Part shown: positions 45,801-55,264 of the stretch, piece by piece | How positions within the stretch are numbered: position 1 is the first letter of the stretch | Layout of the letters: each line of letters begins with the position of its first letter | DNA from: Strigops habroptila | Taxonomy: Eukaryota > Chordata > Aves > Psittaciformes > Psittacidae | Direction: 5' to 3' | Assembly: GCF_004027225.2 (NCBI RefSeq) | Contig: NC_044298.2 | Coordinates: 917,537-981,536, forward strand | Length of the DNA: 64,000 nucleotides | Notes under the pieces: model-generated | What the model was told of the DNA's origin: nothing | What the model saw: only the letters and a program-made list of their open reading frames with translations | Databases searched by the model: none | Translations under genes and position numbers: made by a program

Positions 45801-46758
45801 TCCCCCATCCCATTGCTGAACCCCAAACCATCACTGCCCCCCATCCCATGGGTGCCCCCCATCCCATTGCTGAACTCCAAACCATCACTGCCCCCCATCC
45901 CATTGCTGCCCCCTCTATCCCATGGGCGTCCCCCATCCCATTGCTGCCCCCGTATCCTATGGGTGCCCCCCCCATCCCATGGGTGACTCCCATCCTATGG
46001 GTGCCCCCCATCCCATGGGTGCCCCCTCATCCCGTTGCTGACCCCCCAATCCCATTGCTGCCCCCCCCATCCCATGGGTGCCCTCCATCCCATTGCTGCC
46101 CCCTATCCCATGGGTCCCCCCATCCCATGGGTCCCCCCATGCTATGGGTGCCCCCCCATCCCATTGCTGACCCCCCATGCTATGGGTGCCCCCCCATCCC
46201 ATTGCTGACCCCCCATGCTATGGGTGCCCCCCCATCCCTTGCTGACCCCCTATCCCATGGGTGCCCCCATCCCATTGCTGACCCCCCCATCCCATGGGTG
46301 CCCCCCCATCCCATTGCTGACCCCCCATGCTATGGGTGCCCCCCCATCCCATGGGTGCCCCCATCCCATTGCTGACCCCCCCATCCCATGGGTGCCCCCC
46401 ATGTCCCGCAGGCGGCCGGTGCCGGAGCTGCTGGGGGCCATCACCTCGTGCTGCCCGCGGCCCCCCCAGGAGCAACGCGCCTGCACCGAGGAGCAGGTGA
46501 GTGTCTGGGGGGGTCCCCCCATCCTTTACCCCCCCATCCACCCTGACCCCCCCCCCCCGCTAACACTGCCCCCCCCCGCAGCTGGGCCAGGCCATCACCA
46601 CCCTGTGCAGCGCCCAGGGGGGGCCCTGGCGCGACCCCCAGCGCTGCTGCTCGCGGGGGGACCCCCCCGCCCAGCGCCGCTGCTTCGACGCCACGTACCT
46701 GGCGCGGGTGACGCTGGGGCTGGCCGTGCCCCCCCCGCCCCCCGGCCACGAGGAGTGA
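42852..46758 (+). CDS. ECM1: Extracellular matrix protein 1
   Basis: Secreted glycoprotein of the basement membrane and skin matrix. Seven exons, phases exact: 42852-42894, 43526-43597, 44332-44624, 44702-45043, 45470-45690, 46412-46496, 46582-46758. Length is 410 residues (human 540). A signal peptide (MAALSILLFLLGAG) is followed by a short Pro/Gln segment. Six CC-x(6-10)-C modules, the albumin-like double-loop signature of ECM1, are visible: CCGRNGTLPC, CCRLRGAARRRC, CCRNGSLEC, CCRRGPGPAQTRC, CCPRPPQEQRAC and CCSRGDPPAQRRC. FCADEFGVKTR matches human FCEAEFSVKTR. Three N-glycosylation sequons (NGT, NGS, NVS) are present. The long Gln-rich N-terminal segment of mammals is mostly absent. Introns 1, 2 and 5 are minisatellite. 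Confidence 0.95.
42915..43450 (+). repeat. ECM1 intron 1 minisatellite
   Basis: Units of about 21 bases around GGGTCCCCTTCCCGCACTTG and TGGGTGCCCGGGTCCCATCC. Confidence 0.88.
43600..44225 (+). repeat. ECM1 intron 2 minisatellite
   Basis: Units around GGGGACATGGGACATGGATG. A block of about 240 bases (43750-43990) is repeated at about 43990-44160. Confidence 0.9.
45745..46405 (+). repeat. ECM1 intron 5 minisatellite
   Basis: Units of about 20 bases alternating CCCATCCCATGGGTGCCCCC and CCCATCCCATTGCTGACCCC, over thirty copies. Confidence 0.95.
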
Positions 46759-46776
46759 CCCCCCCGGGGCCACAAC

Positions 46777-46782
46777 AATAAA
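46777..46782 (+). terminator. ECM1: Poly(A) signal of ECM1
   Basis: AATAAA 18 bases after the ECM1 stop codon. Confidence 0.85.
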
Positions 46783-46799
46783 GGTGCTGCGCTGTCACC

Positions 46800-47640
46800 C
46801 CCCACCGCCTCCGTGTCCCCATGGGGTGTGGGGGGGGCCTGTGCATCAGTGTCCCCATGGGGTGTGGGGGGGGCCTGCACCTCAGTGTCCCCATGGGGTG
46901 TATAGGGGGTCCCTGCGCCTCAGTGTCCCCATAAGGGGTGTCCCAGGGTGGCCCCATGGCCCCCCAGTGTCACTGTGCCCCTCATCAGCCTCACGCTGGG
47001 GTGGCCCCATAGCCCCCCAGTGTCACTGTGCCCCACATCGGCCTCATCCCGGGGTGGCCCCATGGCCCCCCAGTGTCACTGTGCCCCACATCGGCCTCAT
47101 CCCGGGGTGGCCCCATGGCCCCCCAGTGTCACTGTGCCCCACATCGGCCTCATCCCGGGGTGGCCCCATGGCCCCCCAGTGTCACTGTGCCCCACATCAG
47201 CCTCACCCTGGGGTGGTCCCATGGCCCCCCAGTGTTACTGTGCCCCACATCGGCCTCATCCCGGGGTGGTCCCATGGCCTTACAGCCCCCATGGCTCCCG
47301 AGGTGTCCCCATATCCCTGCATCCCCCATGATCCCCCAAGCTCCCCAGGGTATGTGTCCCCCCCTGGGATGCCCCTATGTCCCTGGAGGTGTCTCCATGT
47401 CCCTGTGTACTCCATGATGTCCCCAGGCTCCACAGGGCGGGTGTGTCCCCCCCATGGTGTCCCCATGCCCCCCATGTCTCCTGGGGTGTCCCCATGTCCC
47501 CTATGGTCTCCCCAAGCTCCACACTGTGTGTGTCCCCCTCTATGGTGTCTCCACATCCCTATATTCCCCATAGTGTCCCCACGTCTCGGGGGGTGTCCCC
47601 ATGTCCCTACAGCCCCCTTTGGTGGGGGGTCACCCCCCCG
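46800..47640 (+). repeat. Minisatellites between ECM1 and RPS27
   Basis: 46800-46930 has 40-base units (GTGTCCCCATGGGGTGTGGG). 46960-47290 has six near-perfect units of about 60 bases (CCCCCCAGTGTCACTGTGCC, CATCGGCCTCATCCCGGGGT). 47300-47640 has drifted CCCCATGTCCC-type units. 47640-48130 is unique-looking sequence in which I see no gene. Confidence 0.92.
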
Positions 47641-48132
47641 GCCTCCACCATCCCCAGGGAGGCAGCAGCCCCCGCCCCTGCTGTGGGACCCCTATTCCCG
47701 ATCCAACAGCACCCACCACCCCACCCCTCCGCCGGGGGAAGCCTCGGGAGCTGCCCATGATCCCGGGATCCCGCCCGGGCTCCCGCTGGATTCTCCCCCC
47801 CACTCCATTCCTCACAGCCCGTCATTCCCAGCAGCAATTCCCCCCTTTTTAACCTTGGAGACCCCCACCTCCCATTCCCAAGCTTTGGAAAAGCCACTTG
47901 GGAAGGCTGAGAGCTCCCCGATGCCGTCCCCAGGCCATGGATCCCATCCTGCTCCTGATCCACCGCTGCCTGGAGGGATCCACCCCGGGATCGGGCGCTG
48001 CATCCCTGCTCCTTCCTGCCGGGAAGGCTATTCCCACTCGCACGTGGCCGTGCCACGTTCTGGTCTATGAGAAGCAGCATTCCCGGCGGGATCACCCACG
48101 TCCCCATCCATTTCTCCTTATTTTATCCAAAA

Positions 48133-48138
48133 TTTATT
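48133..48138 (-). terminator. RPS27: Poly(A) signal of RPS27
   Basis: AATAAA on the minus strand 47 bases beyond the RPS27 stop. Confidence 0.85.
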
Positions 48139-48185
48139 GGGATCAACACGGAGCCAGGGCGAGGATCCCAGTGGTGCCGCATCCA

Positions 48186-48855
48186 TTAGTGCTGCTTCCG
48201 TCGGAAGGAGCAGCCTGGAAGGGGGGGGGATGATAAAACCTTCCTTAAACCGGGAATTCCCTCGCTCCCAACCCCAATTCCATGGGGAAAACACCCCCTA
48301 AACGCCCAAACGACGGGGTTAAAAGGGATTCTTACCTTCTGTGAGCCGAGCCTTGCCCCCCGTGGGCTGGCACAGGACGGTGGAGCAGCCAACGCAGAGC
48401 ACCACGGTCTGAGCGTGGCTGAACACGGTCGTGATCTTGTAACACCCTGCGGGGACGGCGGCAGCGCTGGCACCGGGACACCGGGACACTGGGATCCCCC
48501 CCGCCATTAGACCCTGCGGGGTTATGTCCTTACCGGGGCACTTGACGTCCATGAAGTAGGAGTTGGGGCTCTGCACCAACCGCTTCTTCTTGTGTTTCCT
48601 CTTCTCCTCCTCGGGCGAGGGGTGCAGCAGGTCCTTGGCGAGCTGCGGGGAGAAGCCGCCTCAGCGCCCGCCGCCATCTTGCGCACCCCGGCGGGGTCCA
48701 TGGCGGCGGGCACGGAGCGACCCGCCCCGCCCCGCAACACCGCGAACACCCCGCGAACACCCCCCCGGGCACCCCCCCGCCGCCCCCCAGCCCCGGCCCC
48801 GGCGGCCGGGGGAGCCGCGGGACGCGCCCGGTGCCGGCGCGGTGCTCACGGGCAT
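48186..48855 (-). CDS. RPS27: 40S ribosomal protein S27 (eS27)
   Basis: Small-subunit ribosomal protein with a C4 zinc finger. Four coding exons in phase: 48855-48850 (only Met-Pro), 48642-48534, 48446-48336, 48214-48186. The 84-residue product appears identical to human RPS27 as I remember it: [20 protein letters not shown], the CPGC and CVGC zinc-ligand pairs, and the end CSFRRKQH. A six-base first coding exon is typical of this gene. A pyrimidine tract typical of TOP mRNAs lies just upstream (about 48880-48888). Intact introns show it is the parent gene rather than a processed copy. It is head to head with RAB13. Confidence 0.97.
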
Positions 48856-48879
48856 GGCGGCGAGCGCGGAGCCGCGGCC

Positions 48880-48888
48880 GGAAAGGGG
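48880..48888 (-). promoter_or_regulatory. RPS27: Putative 5' TOP tract of RPS27
   Basis: Minus strand CCCCTTTCC about 25 bases before the start codon. This is the usual transcription start and translational control element of ribosomal-protein genes. Confidence 0.6.
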
Positions 48889-49039
48889 CCTGAGGGAAGG
48901 CGGGAGGGGTTAAAGCGGCCGCGGGGTTTCCTCGCAAGGGCGGAAGGAGGGGGGTGGCTTCATGGGCGGCGCCATGTTGGGGATGCGGGACGCCATGCTG
49001 GAGGGGTGTGGGCGCCGCCATGTTGGGTGGGTATAGGGT

Positions 49040-49300
49040 CATAGCATAGGGTGGAATGAGTTGGGAAAGAGCTTCTTGGAAGCATGGAATGGGATGAAGG
49101 GAGCTTAAAGCTCATCTAAAGCCATGGGAAGGGACACCTTCCATAGAGCAGGTTGCTCCAAGCCCCTGTGTCCAACACTGCCAGGGATGGTTCATCCAAA
49201 CCTTCTCCAACAACCCATCCCAGTGTCCCACCATCCTCATAGGGATAACTTCCTTATGTCTAAACCATGGAGTCCAACCATTTCCCAGCACTGCCAAGGC
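49040..49300 (-). mobile_element. CR1 LINE 3' end (antisense)
   Basis: The plus strand reads the reverse complement of CR1: GGGAGCTTAAAGCTCATCTA, AGGTTGCTCCAAGCCCCTGT, CACTGCCAGGGATGGTTCAT, then AACCATTTCCCAGCACTGCC. Confidence 0.88.
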
Positions 49301-49590
49301 CACCTTGGCACTGAGGGTGTTAGAACACCTCAAACAAGGTCTAACAAGTGCTGGGTCCTGCAACGCTCCAGGCTTGGGGATGAGGGGCTGGAAACTGCCC
49401 ATGGAAAGGGAACTGGGGTGTGGATTGATGGAGCGGGACATGAGGCAGCCAAGAAGCCAACAGCATGGCCAGCATCATGCCCTGCGCCTCATAGGCATGA
49501 TGGCCACGGCAGTACTGGGTCAACGCTTGGACTTAATGATCTTAAAGGGCTTTTCCAACCCAGTTGATTCCATGATCCTATCCCAGGGCG
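49300..49590 (+). mobile_element. CR1 LINE fragment (sense), internally deleted
   Basis: Contains GCTGGGTCCTGCAACGCTCC, AGGCTTGGGGATGAGGGGCT, CCAAGAAGCCAACAGCATGG and a 3' end GGACTTAATGATCTTAAAGG. With the preceding antisense copy it forms an inverted CR1 pair between RPS27 and RAB13. Confidence 0.85.
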
Positions 49591-49638
49591 ATGATCCCAT
49601 CCCTGCCTGGAGCAGCCTATTCCATTGCCTGGGAAAGG

Positions 49639-49730
49639 GCGGCCATATTGGGAAGGGCGATGGGGGCGGCCATATTGGGAAGGTAATGGGGCCGCCATAT
49701 TGGGACGGGTAATGGGGGCCGCCATATTGG
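49639..49730 (+). promoter_or_regulatory. RAB13: Four tandem YY1-like sites upstream of RAB13
   Basis: GC(G/C)GCCATATTGGG occurs four times at about 49639, 49666, 49691 and 49718, spaced 25-28 bases. The core GCCATATT fits the YY1 consensus. The array lies 90-180 bases before the RAB13 ATG. Binding is inferred from the motif. Confidence 0.6.
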
Positions 49731-49817
49731 GAAGGGCGCAAGTCTCCGCCCCGGGGTGGGGGGGGCCGGGTCCCGGTGTCCGGTCCCGCTGTCGGCAGCC
49801 GGGGCAGGGGGGGGACC

Positions 49818-51197
49818 ATGGCCAAGGCGTACGATCACCTCTTCAAGCTGCTGCTGATCGGGGACAGCGGAGTGGGCAAGACGTGCCTCATCATCCGCCT
49901 GGCCGAGGACAGCTTCAGCAGCACCTACATCTCCACCATCGGTGGGTCCGCGGCGGGGGGACACGTCGGGGGGCGCTCCCACCCCATCCCACCCCATCCC
50001 ATCCCATCCCTCCTCCTCCTCCAAGCCCTCAATGTGCCGATGGAGCCATTCCCTGAGGCTGGAGCAGGAAATATCCAGCCAGGACTCTGTCCTTCCTTTC
50101 TGTCCCGGGAAGCTGGAGGCTGGGATATGGATCAGGGCTGTGGGTGCATCACCAGCCCCACTCTTACTTCCTCCTTCCTTCCTTCCTTCCTAGGGATCGA
50201 CTTCAAAATCCGGATGGTGGACATCGATGGGAAGAAGATCAAGCTGCAGGTCTGGTGAGTGAAAAGGGGGGGGGAAATTGGGGGTTATCCCTCCCCCCCA
50301 ATGTTCCCAATGTTCCCCCCTCATCCTCTGCCTTTCCCACAGGGACACAGCGGGACAAGAGCGCTTCAAAACCATCACCACAGCCTATTTCAGGGGAGCT
50401 GTGGTATGTTGAGAGGGGGGGTACAAGGAAACCCCCCCCAAACCCATGTAGAGGGTCCCTGCCCCACTGACTACCGCATCCCCACAGGGCATCATCCTGG
50501 TGTACGACATCACCGACGAGAAATCCTTTGAGAACATCCAAAACTGGATGAAAAGCATTAAGGAGGTGGGTGTGGGACACGGGGGGGGGATACTGGGGTG
50601 CCGGGGGGGGATCCTGCTCATCCTTTCCTGCCTTCAGAACGCATCTGCCGGGGTTGAGCGTCTCCTCATCGGCAACAAGTGTGACATGGAGGAGAAGCGC
50701 AAAGTGCAGCGGGATGCGGCTGAGAAGGTGGGGGGGCAACTATGTGGCTTGGGGGGGAGATGGGGGGCACCCCCCCCATGGCACTCGGGTCAAAAAGGGT
50801 GATATCCCCTTGCCCCACAGCTGGCGAAGGAACACGGGATCCGCTTCTTTGAGACCAGCGCCAAGTCCAGTGTGAACGTGGAGGAGGTGAGGGGGGGTCT
50901 CCATCCTTTAAGGGGGGTCCCCATATTGGGGGGGGTGCCCCATTGCTGTACGCACTGATTGTGCCCCCCCTTCCCCAGGCCTTCAGCACGCTGGCACGGG
51001 ATATCCTGCAGAAATCCTATCGGAAAGCAGTGAGTGGGGCTGGACGGGGGGGTCCGGAGGGGTGTCCCCCCCCTTCCAATGCTCCAGACCCCCCCCTTGA
51101 CTCATTCCCCTCCCTCTTCCAGGCCCCCAGCAGCGGCCAGCCCCTGTTGGAGCCCGGCCCCCCAAGGAAGACGGGGGGTAAATGCTCCCTGGTGTAG
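49818..51197 (+). CDS. RAB13: Ras-related small GTPase Rab13
   Basis: Rab GTPase that directs vesicle delivery to tight junctions and the leading edge. Eight exons in phase: 49818-49941, 50194-50254, 50343-50403, 50488-50565, 50638-50727, 50821-50886, 50979-51029, 51123-51197. Length is 201 residues (human 203). Motifs: P-loop GDSGVGKT, switch I STIGIDFK, DTAGQE, NKCD and [24 protein letters not shown] and [18 protein letters not shown] separate it from RAB8/RAB10. The C-terminus ends KCSLV, a CaaX-type prenylation box (CSLG in human). The hypervariable tail differs from mammals, as expected. Confidence 0.96.
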
Positions 51198-51303
51198 TGC
51201 CACCGGGACAGCGCGTCTCTGGGGGGGGGAGACACCCGGTTCCAAGGAGGGGAGAAGGGGGGATATGGGGCTAACCCCCCCCTCCCCGGTCCGCACCTCG
51301 TGC

Positions 51304-51309
51304 CATAAA
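51304..51309 (+). terminator. RAB13: Variant poly(A) signal of RAB13
   Basis: CATAAA, a known weak variant, 107 bases after the stop. I see no AATAAA nearby on this strand. Confidence 0.5.
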
Positions 51310-51414
51310 GCCCAGCTTGTGCCTTGCCCCGTCTCCGGTGTCTCTATGGGGGGTGAATGGGGGGACACGGGCCCGGCGGGGGGAACGGGGGACCCGGGGC
51401 GGGCGGGAGGTGCG

Positions 51415-51690
51415 GAAAGCCACGCCCCCTTCGACCTAAACCACGCCTCCTCCGCTGCGAGCCACGCCCATTCCCTATCTCATCTATTAGTGTAAACCAC
51501 GCCACTTCACTGCAAGCCACGCCCCCTTCATAGTAAGGCATTTATTCAATGTAAGCCACGCCCCTATAAACCACGCCCCATTGGCTTAAATATACGCCCC
51601 GCCCAAGCCACGCCTGTTGCCGAGGACACGCCCCTTTCCGCACCAAGCCCCGCCCACACGCCTCCCTAATTAGCCGCAAGCCCCGCCCCT
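51415..51690 (+). repeat. Array of AAGCCACGCCC / AAACCACGCCC motifs upstream of JTB
   Basis: About a dozen CCACGCCC-type motifs (AAGCCACGCCC, AAACCACGCCC) within 275 bases directly upstream of the JTB first exon. Spacing is irregular. They match the KLF/CACCC-box class and are the reverse complement of the GGGCGTGGCTT repeats near NEU1. Confidence 0.7.
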
Positions 51691-51769
51691 CGCGTTCCCG
51701 CCGGCCCAAGATGGCGGCGCGGGGGGCGCTGCGGTAGCTCCGGTGTCCGCGGTGTCCGGTGGCGCCGCG

Positions 51770-52979
51770 ATGGGCCCCGCGCTCTGCGCCGCGCTGGGGC
51801 TCCTGCTCTGCGGCGTCAGGTCAGCGCGGCCCCGCGGCCGGGGGGCGGCTCCGGGGGGCGGCTCCGCCCGCAGCGCGGCGCTCACCCTGTCCCTGTGCTC
51901 TCCGCAGGCCGGCGGCGGCGATGGCGGCGAGTGAGGAGCGGCGCTCGGGTGAGCGCGGCCGGGACCGCGGCTTGGAGCCGGGACCGGGGGGTGGAACCGG
52001 GATCTGAAGCCGGGACCGGGATCTGGAGTCGGGGCTGGGGGCTGGAGCCGCGTTTGGGGCGGGAGACCGGGGCTTGGAGCCGGGAATCGGGAGTTGGAGC
52101 CGGGGTTTGGGGCTGGGGACCGGGCGTTGGAGCCGGGATCCGAAGCCAGGACCGGGATCTGGAGTCGGGGCTGGGGGCTGGAGCCGCGGTTTGGGGCTGG
52201 AGACTGAGGCTTGGAGCCGGGAATCGCGGCTGGGGACCGGGGGCTGGAGCTGGGATCTGGAACTGGGACAGGGGTTTGGAGCCGGGGACCGGGATCTGGA
52301 GCCGGGGTTTGGGGCTGGAGACTGGGGGTTGGAGCCGGGATCTGAAGCCAGGACCGGGGGTTGGAGCCGGGGGCTGGAGCTGGGGATCGGGGGTTGGAGC
52401 CGGGGACCGGGATCTGGAGTCGGGAGCAGGGGCTGGAGCCCGGGCCCCGGCCCCGGTGCTGAGCCCCGGTTCCCCGCAGCGAGCCCGGTGGCGGCCCCGG
52501 CGTGCTGGCGGGTCGAGGACTTCGTGGTGGCGCAGGAGTGCTCCCGCTGCTCCAGCTTCCAGCTGGTGAGTGCGGCAGCACCGGGGCTCCCCCCGGCCCC
52601 CCGCGGCTGCGCTGCCCCATAGCGCAGCCTCCATGGGCCCCTCTCCATTGCAGAAGACAGTGGCCGAGTGCAGCCCCACGGGCTTCGTGGAGCAGATCAG
52701 CTGCACCGCGTCCAAGAGGGACGAGTTCAAGAGGTGGGTGCGGGTTCCGGGGGGGGGGTGGGAAGGGGTGGGATTTGGGGCCGGCATTCCCAGCGGCATT
52801 CCCACCTCTCGCCGTGGCGCAGCTGCCGCTCCGCCGTCATGGAAGCCCACGTGTTCTGGAGGTTCGTGGGCACCATGATGGGTGTCGCTGCCGTGTTTGC
52901 CGTGCTCGTGGTGTGTCGCCAGCGTGTCCTGGACAGGAAAGCTCTGGAGAAGGTGCGGAAGCAAATCGAGTCCATTTGA
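51770..52979 (+). CDS. JTB: Jumping translocation breakpoint protein
   Basis: Small type I membrane protein with a cysteine-rich ectodomain; implicated in mitochondria and cytokinesis in mammals. Five exons in phase: 51770-51819, 51908-51948, 52480-52565, 52654-52733, 52823-52979. Length is 137 residues (human 146). Signal peptide MGPALCAALGLLLCG; ectodomain cysteines in CWRVEDFVVAQECSRCSSF and SCTASKRDEFKSCRSA; one transmembrane helix (VGTMMGVAAVFAVLVV); the tail RKALEKVRKQIESI is the same as human. Intron 2 is a minisatellite. It lies tail to tail with CREB3L4. Confidence 0.95.
51955..52455 (+). repeat. JTB intron 2 minisatellite
   Basis: Units around GGGACCGGGATCTGGAGTCG and GGGGCTGGGGGCTGGAGCCG. 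Confidence 0.93.
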
Positions 52980-53091
52980 CTGCGTTGGAGCCAAGGACTT
53001 TGCTCCCGGATGGAATGAGAACCACGGGATCCTGCCGGAGCTGCCCGCTGCGGTATCCCATGGGATTGGCTGAGGGGTGCCCGGAGCGTGC

Positions 53092-53097
53092 AATAAA
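53092..53097 (+). terminator. JTB: Poly(A) signal of JTB
   Basis: AATAAA 112 bases after the JTB stop. Confidence 0.85.
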
Positions 53098-53134
53098 CCC
53101 TGGTCCTGGGGCACCCACATTGGGTGCAAAGTGG

Positions 53135-53140
53135 TTTATT
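53135..53140 (-). terminator. CREB3L4: Poly(A) signal of CREB3L4
   Basis: AATAAA on the minus strand, 44 bases beyond the CREB3L4 stop and only 37 bases from the JTB signal on the other strand. Confidence 0.8.
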
Positions 53141-53184
53141 TGCCTCTGGGGAGCCCGGGCTGGGTGTCCCCCCCCTGCTCCCGG

Positions 53185-54829
53185 TCACATCTCATCCCCG
53201 TGTCCCTGTATCCCTGTCTCCATGTCCCCCGTTGGGGCCTGGCTGGAGGAGTTGGAGCTCAGGGGGGGCTCCCCATCAGCTCCATCCCCTGCGGGGCCGG
53301 GCTCTTCCATTCCCAGCACTGGGAATGCGGCTTCTCCGGCTGCATCCTGGGTCAGGATGTTCCTGGAGATGACTGTGGGAACACCGGGATGGGCAGTGCT
53401 GGGGGGGGGGGGGGGATGCTGCGGACACCCCGTGCTGCTCCCACAGCCTCCCCATTACCTCCAATGGGCCGGTTGCTCCCTGTATCCCGGCGGAAGGGGC
53501 TGGAGCTGGGGAAGAGGATGAGGCCGAGGGATAGGACCAGGATCTGGGGGGGGAAGGGGGAGCGGTGTGTGCCGGAGCAGCGCCGGCGCTGGCTGCGACC
53601 CCGGTGCTGGGCCCGGTTCCGTACCAGGGCACAGGCGCTGGTCTGGGCGGCCTTTTCCGACGTGGGCTTGAGCAGCGCCCGGAGCTGCCGGAGCAGGGAC
53701 CTGCGGGATGAGGGATCAGCATCCGCCTTATCCCGGCGCCGCCGGAGCCTCGTCCCGGCCCCGCGCTCACCCGTTGAGCTGCTCCAGCTCTTGGACCTTC
53801 CTGCGGAGCTCCCGGTTCTGCGCGGAGCACGCGGCTGCCCTGCGCCGGGGCACACACAGGGATACGGGTGAGGACACACCGGGAACGAGCCGGGATACCG
53901 GGAATGGGCGCCCCCGGCCCCCACCTGCTCTCCAGCCCATCCATGTATTCCTTCTTCCTCCTCCGGCTGTCCTGAGCCGACTGCTTGTTCCGGATCTTCC
54001 TCCTCACCTTCTTCAGCACCCGCTCCTCAGCCTGGGGGGGGCAGTGGGGGGGGGGTCGGGGGGTGGCTTCTGCCCCACATCGCCCCCCCCCACACCCCCT
54101 CCCCATGGACCCACCTGGGTGAGGGGCAGGTTGTGGGGCAGCGTCACCCCCTCCTGTGCCAGCAGCCGCTTCTCCTCCTCGGTCAGGAGCAGCTGCGGAG
54201 AGAGGGGACATGGGGGGACATGGGGAGACATGCACCCATGTGTGGGGCCAGGCCGGGGGGGAGGGATTTGGGACTCACCGTGGGGCTGGGGGCGGGCAGG
54301 GGGGCAGGGGCCAGCTCGATGAGGCAGGAGCCGGGCAGCAGCGTGGGGCACGGCCAGTTGTCTGCGAGGGGGAGGCAGCGATGTCCTGCCCGTCCCCGCA
54401 TGTCCCTGCCCGCTCCTGCGTGTCCCTGCCCTTCCCTGCCTGTCCCTGCCCGTCCCAGCCCGTCCCTGCCCGCTCCTCCCCGCCCGGACCACACTGACCG
54501 AGCTGGCCGGAGCCGGCGCCGCGGGCCGGGGGGGGGGCGCTGAGGTCGCAGATCACCTCGTAGAGGGCAGCAGGAGCGGGGTCGGAGGCCGGGGGGGGCT
54601 CCGGGGCCGTGTCCAGCCCACAGGCGACGTCGGGGTTCACCGTCAGCCGCAGCAGCTCCTCGGCCTTCCCCTCCAGCGCTTCCCCTCCGTTGCCATCACC
54701 GGGGGGCGCCGGGTTCCCGCTTGCCCCGAGCCCCGCGGGGAGCATCCAGCCCGCGGCCGGCGGCTCCGAGCCGGGGGACGGGACATCGGGGAAGAGCCCA
54801 TCCGGGAGCTCCAGCGCCTCCAGCTCCAT
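53185..54829 (-). CDS. CREB3L4: CREB3-like 4, ER-anchored bZIP transcription factor
   Basis: ER/Golgi membrane-bound bZIP factor released by S1P/S2P proteolysis. Eight exons in phase: 54829-54499, 54361-54279, 54192-54115, 54031-53925, 53839-53771, 53700-53625, 53543-53459, 53372-53185. Length is 338 residues (human 395). Order: acidic N-terminus with [22 protein letters not shown]; basic region [20 protein letters not shown]; leucine zipper from VQELEQLNG; transmembrane helix [17 protein letters not shown]; a luminal RNIL as candidate S1P site; C-terminal DEM as in human. An upstream in-frame ATG at 54886 would add 19 residues. The N-terminal activation region is shorter than in mammals. CREB3L3 and CREB3 fit less well, and the neighbours (JTB, SLC39A1) support CREB3L4. 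Confidence 0.94.
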
Positions 54830-55084
54830 CCCTCGCCCTGCGCTCCCGGCACCAGGATCTCCGGGATCCGGGGCCAGCGCGGCCAAGTCCCGCCCCGGAG
54901 CCGGGCACCGGCGGCAAAGGGCCGCCCCTTGGGCACCCCCCCCGAGCCTCTACCGGGGCAGCGGCTGCCCCGGCCCCGCACATCCCGCTCCTGGGGCGCG
55001 CTCGCTGCGGGACGGGCCGGTGCCGCCCCCCCCCCCCCCCCCCCGGTAACGGGGGGTAACGGGAGCGGGACCGGGGGACCGGGA

Positions 55085-55181
55085 CACGTGTGCGCGCCGC
55101 TGCGCGCTCCCGCCGCTGCGCGTTCTCGTTTCCTATTGGCTGACACGCCCGTCATGTAGCGGGTTCCTGCGTCTCTATTGG
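55085..55181 (+). promoter_or_regulatory. E-box and two NF-Y boxes in the CREB3L4/SLC39A1 spacer
   Basis: CACGTG at 55085-55090 is followed by two copies of CTATTGGCTGA (ATTGG at 55135 and 55177), the inverted CCAAT box. They lie about 200-300 bases upstream of the CREB3L4 start on the minus strand. ER-stress promoters often pair NF-Y sites with other elements; no full ERSE spacing was seen. Confidence 0.55.
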
Positions 55182-55264
55182 CTGAGGCCCGCGGGGCTCC
55201 GCCCTCCAGGGCGCGGGGACGGGCGGAGACGATGTAGAGAGCGGTGAGTGCGGGGGGGGCTCAG

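Noticed and set aside
47640-48130. Unique-looking sequence between ECM1 and RPS27
   Set aside because: Open frames are short and lack recognisable residues or splice signals on either strand.
49639-49730. CCATATTGG as SRF CArG boxes
   Set aside because: The CArg box needs six A/T bases between CC and GG; here there are five, so YY1-like is the better reading.
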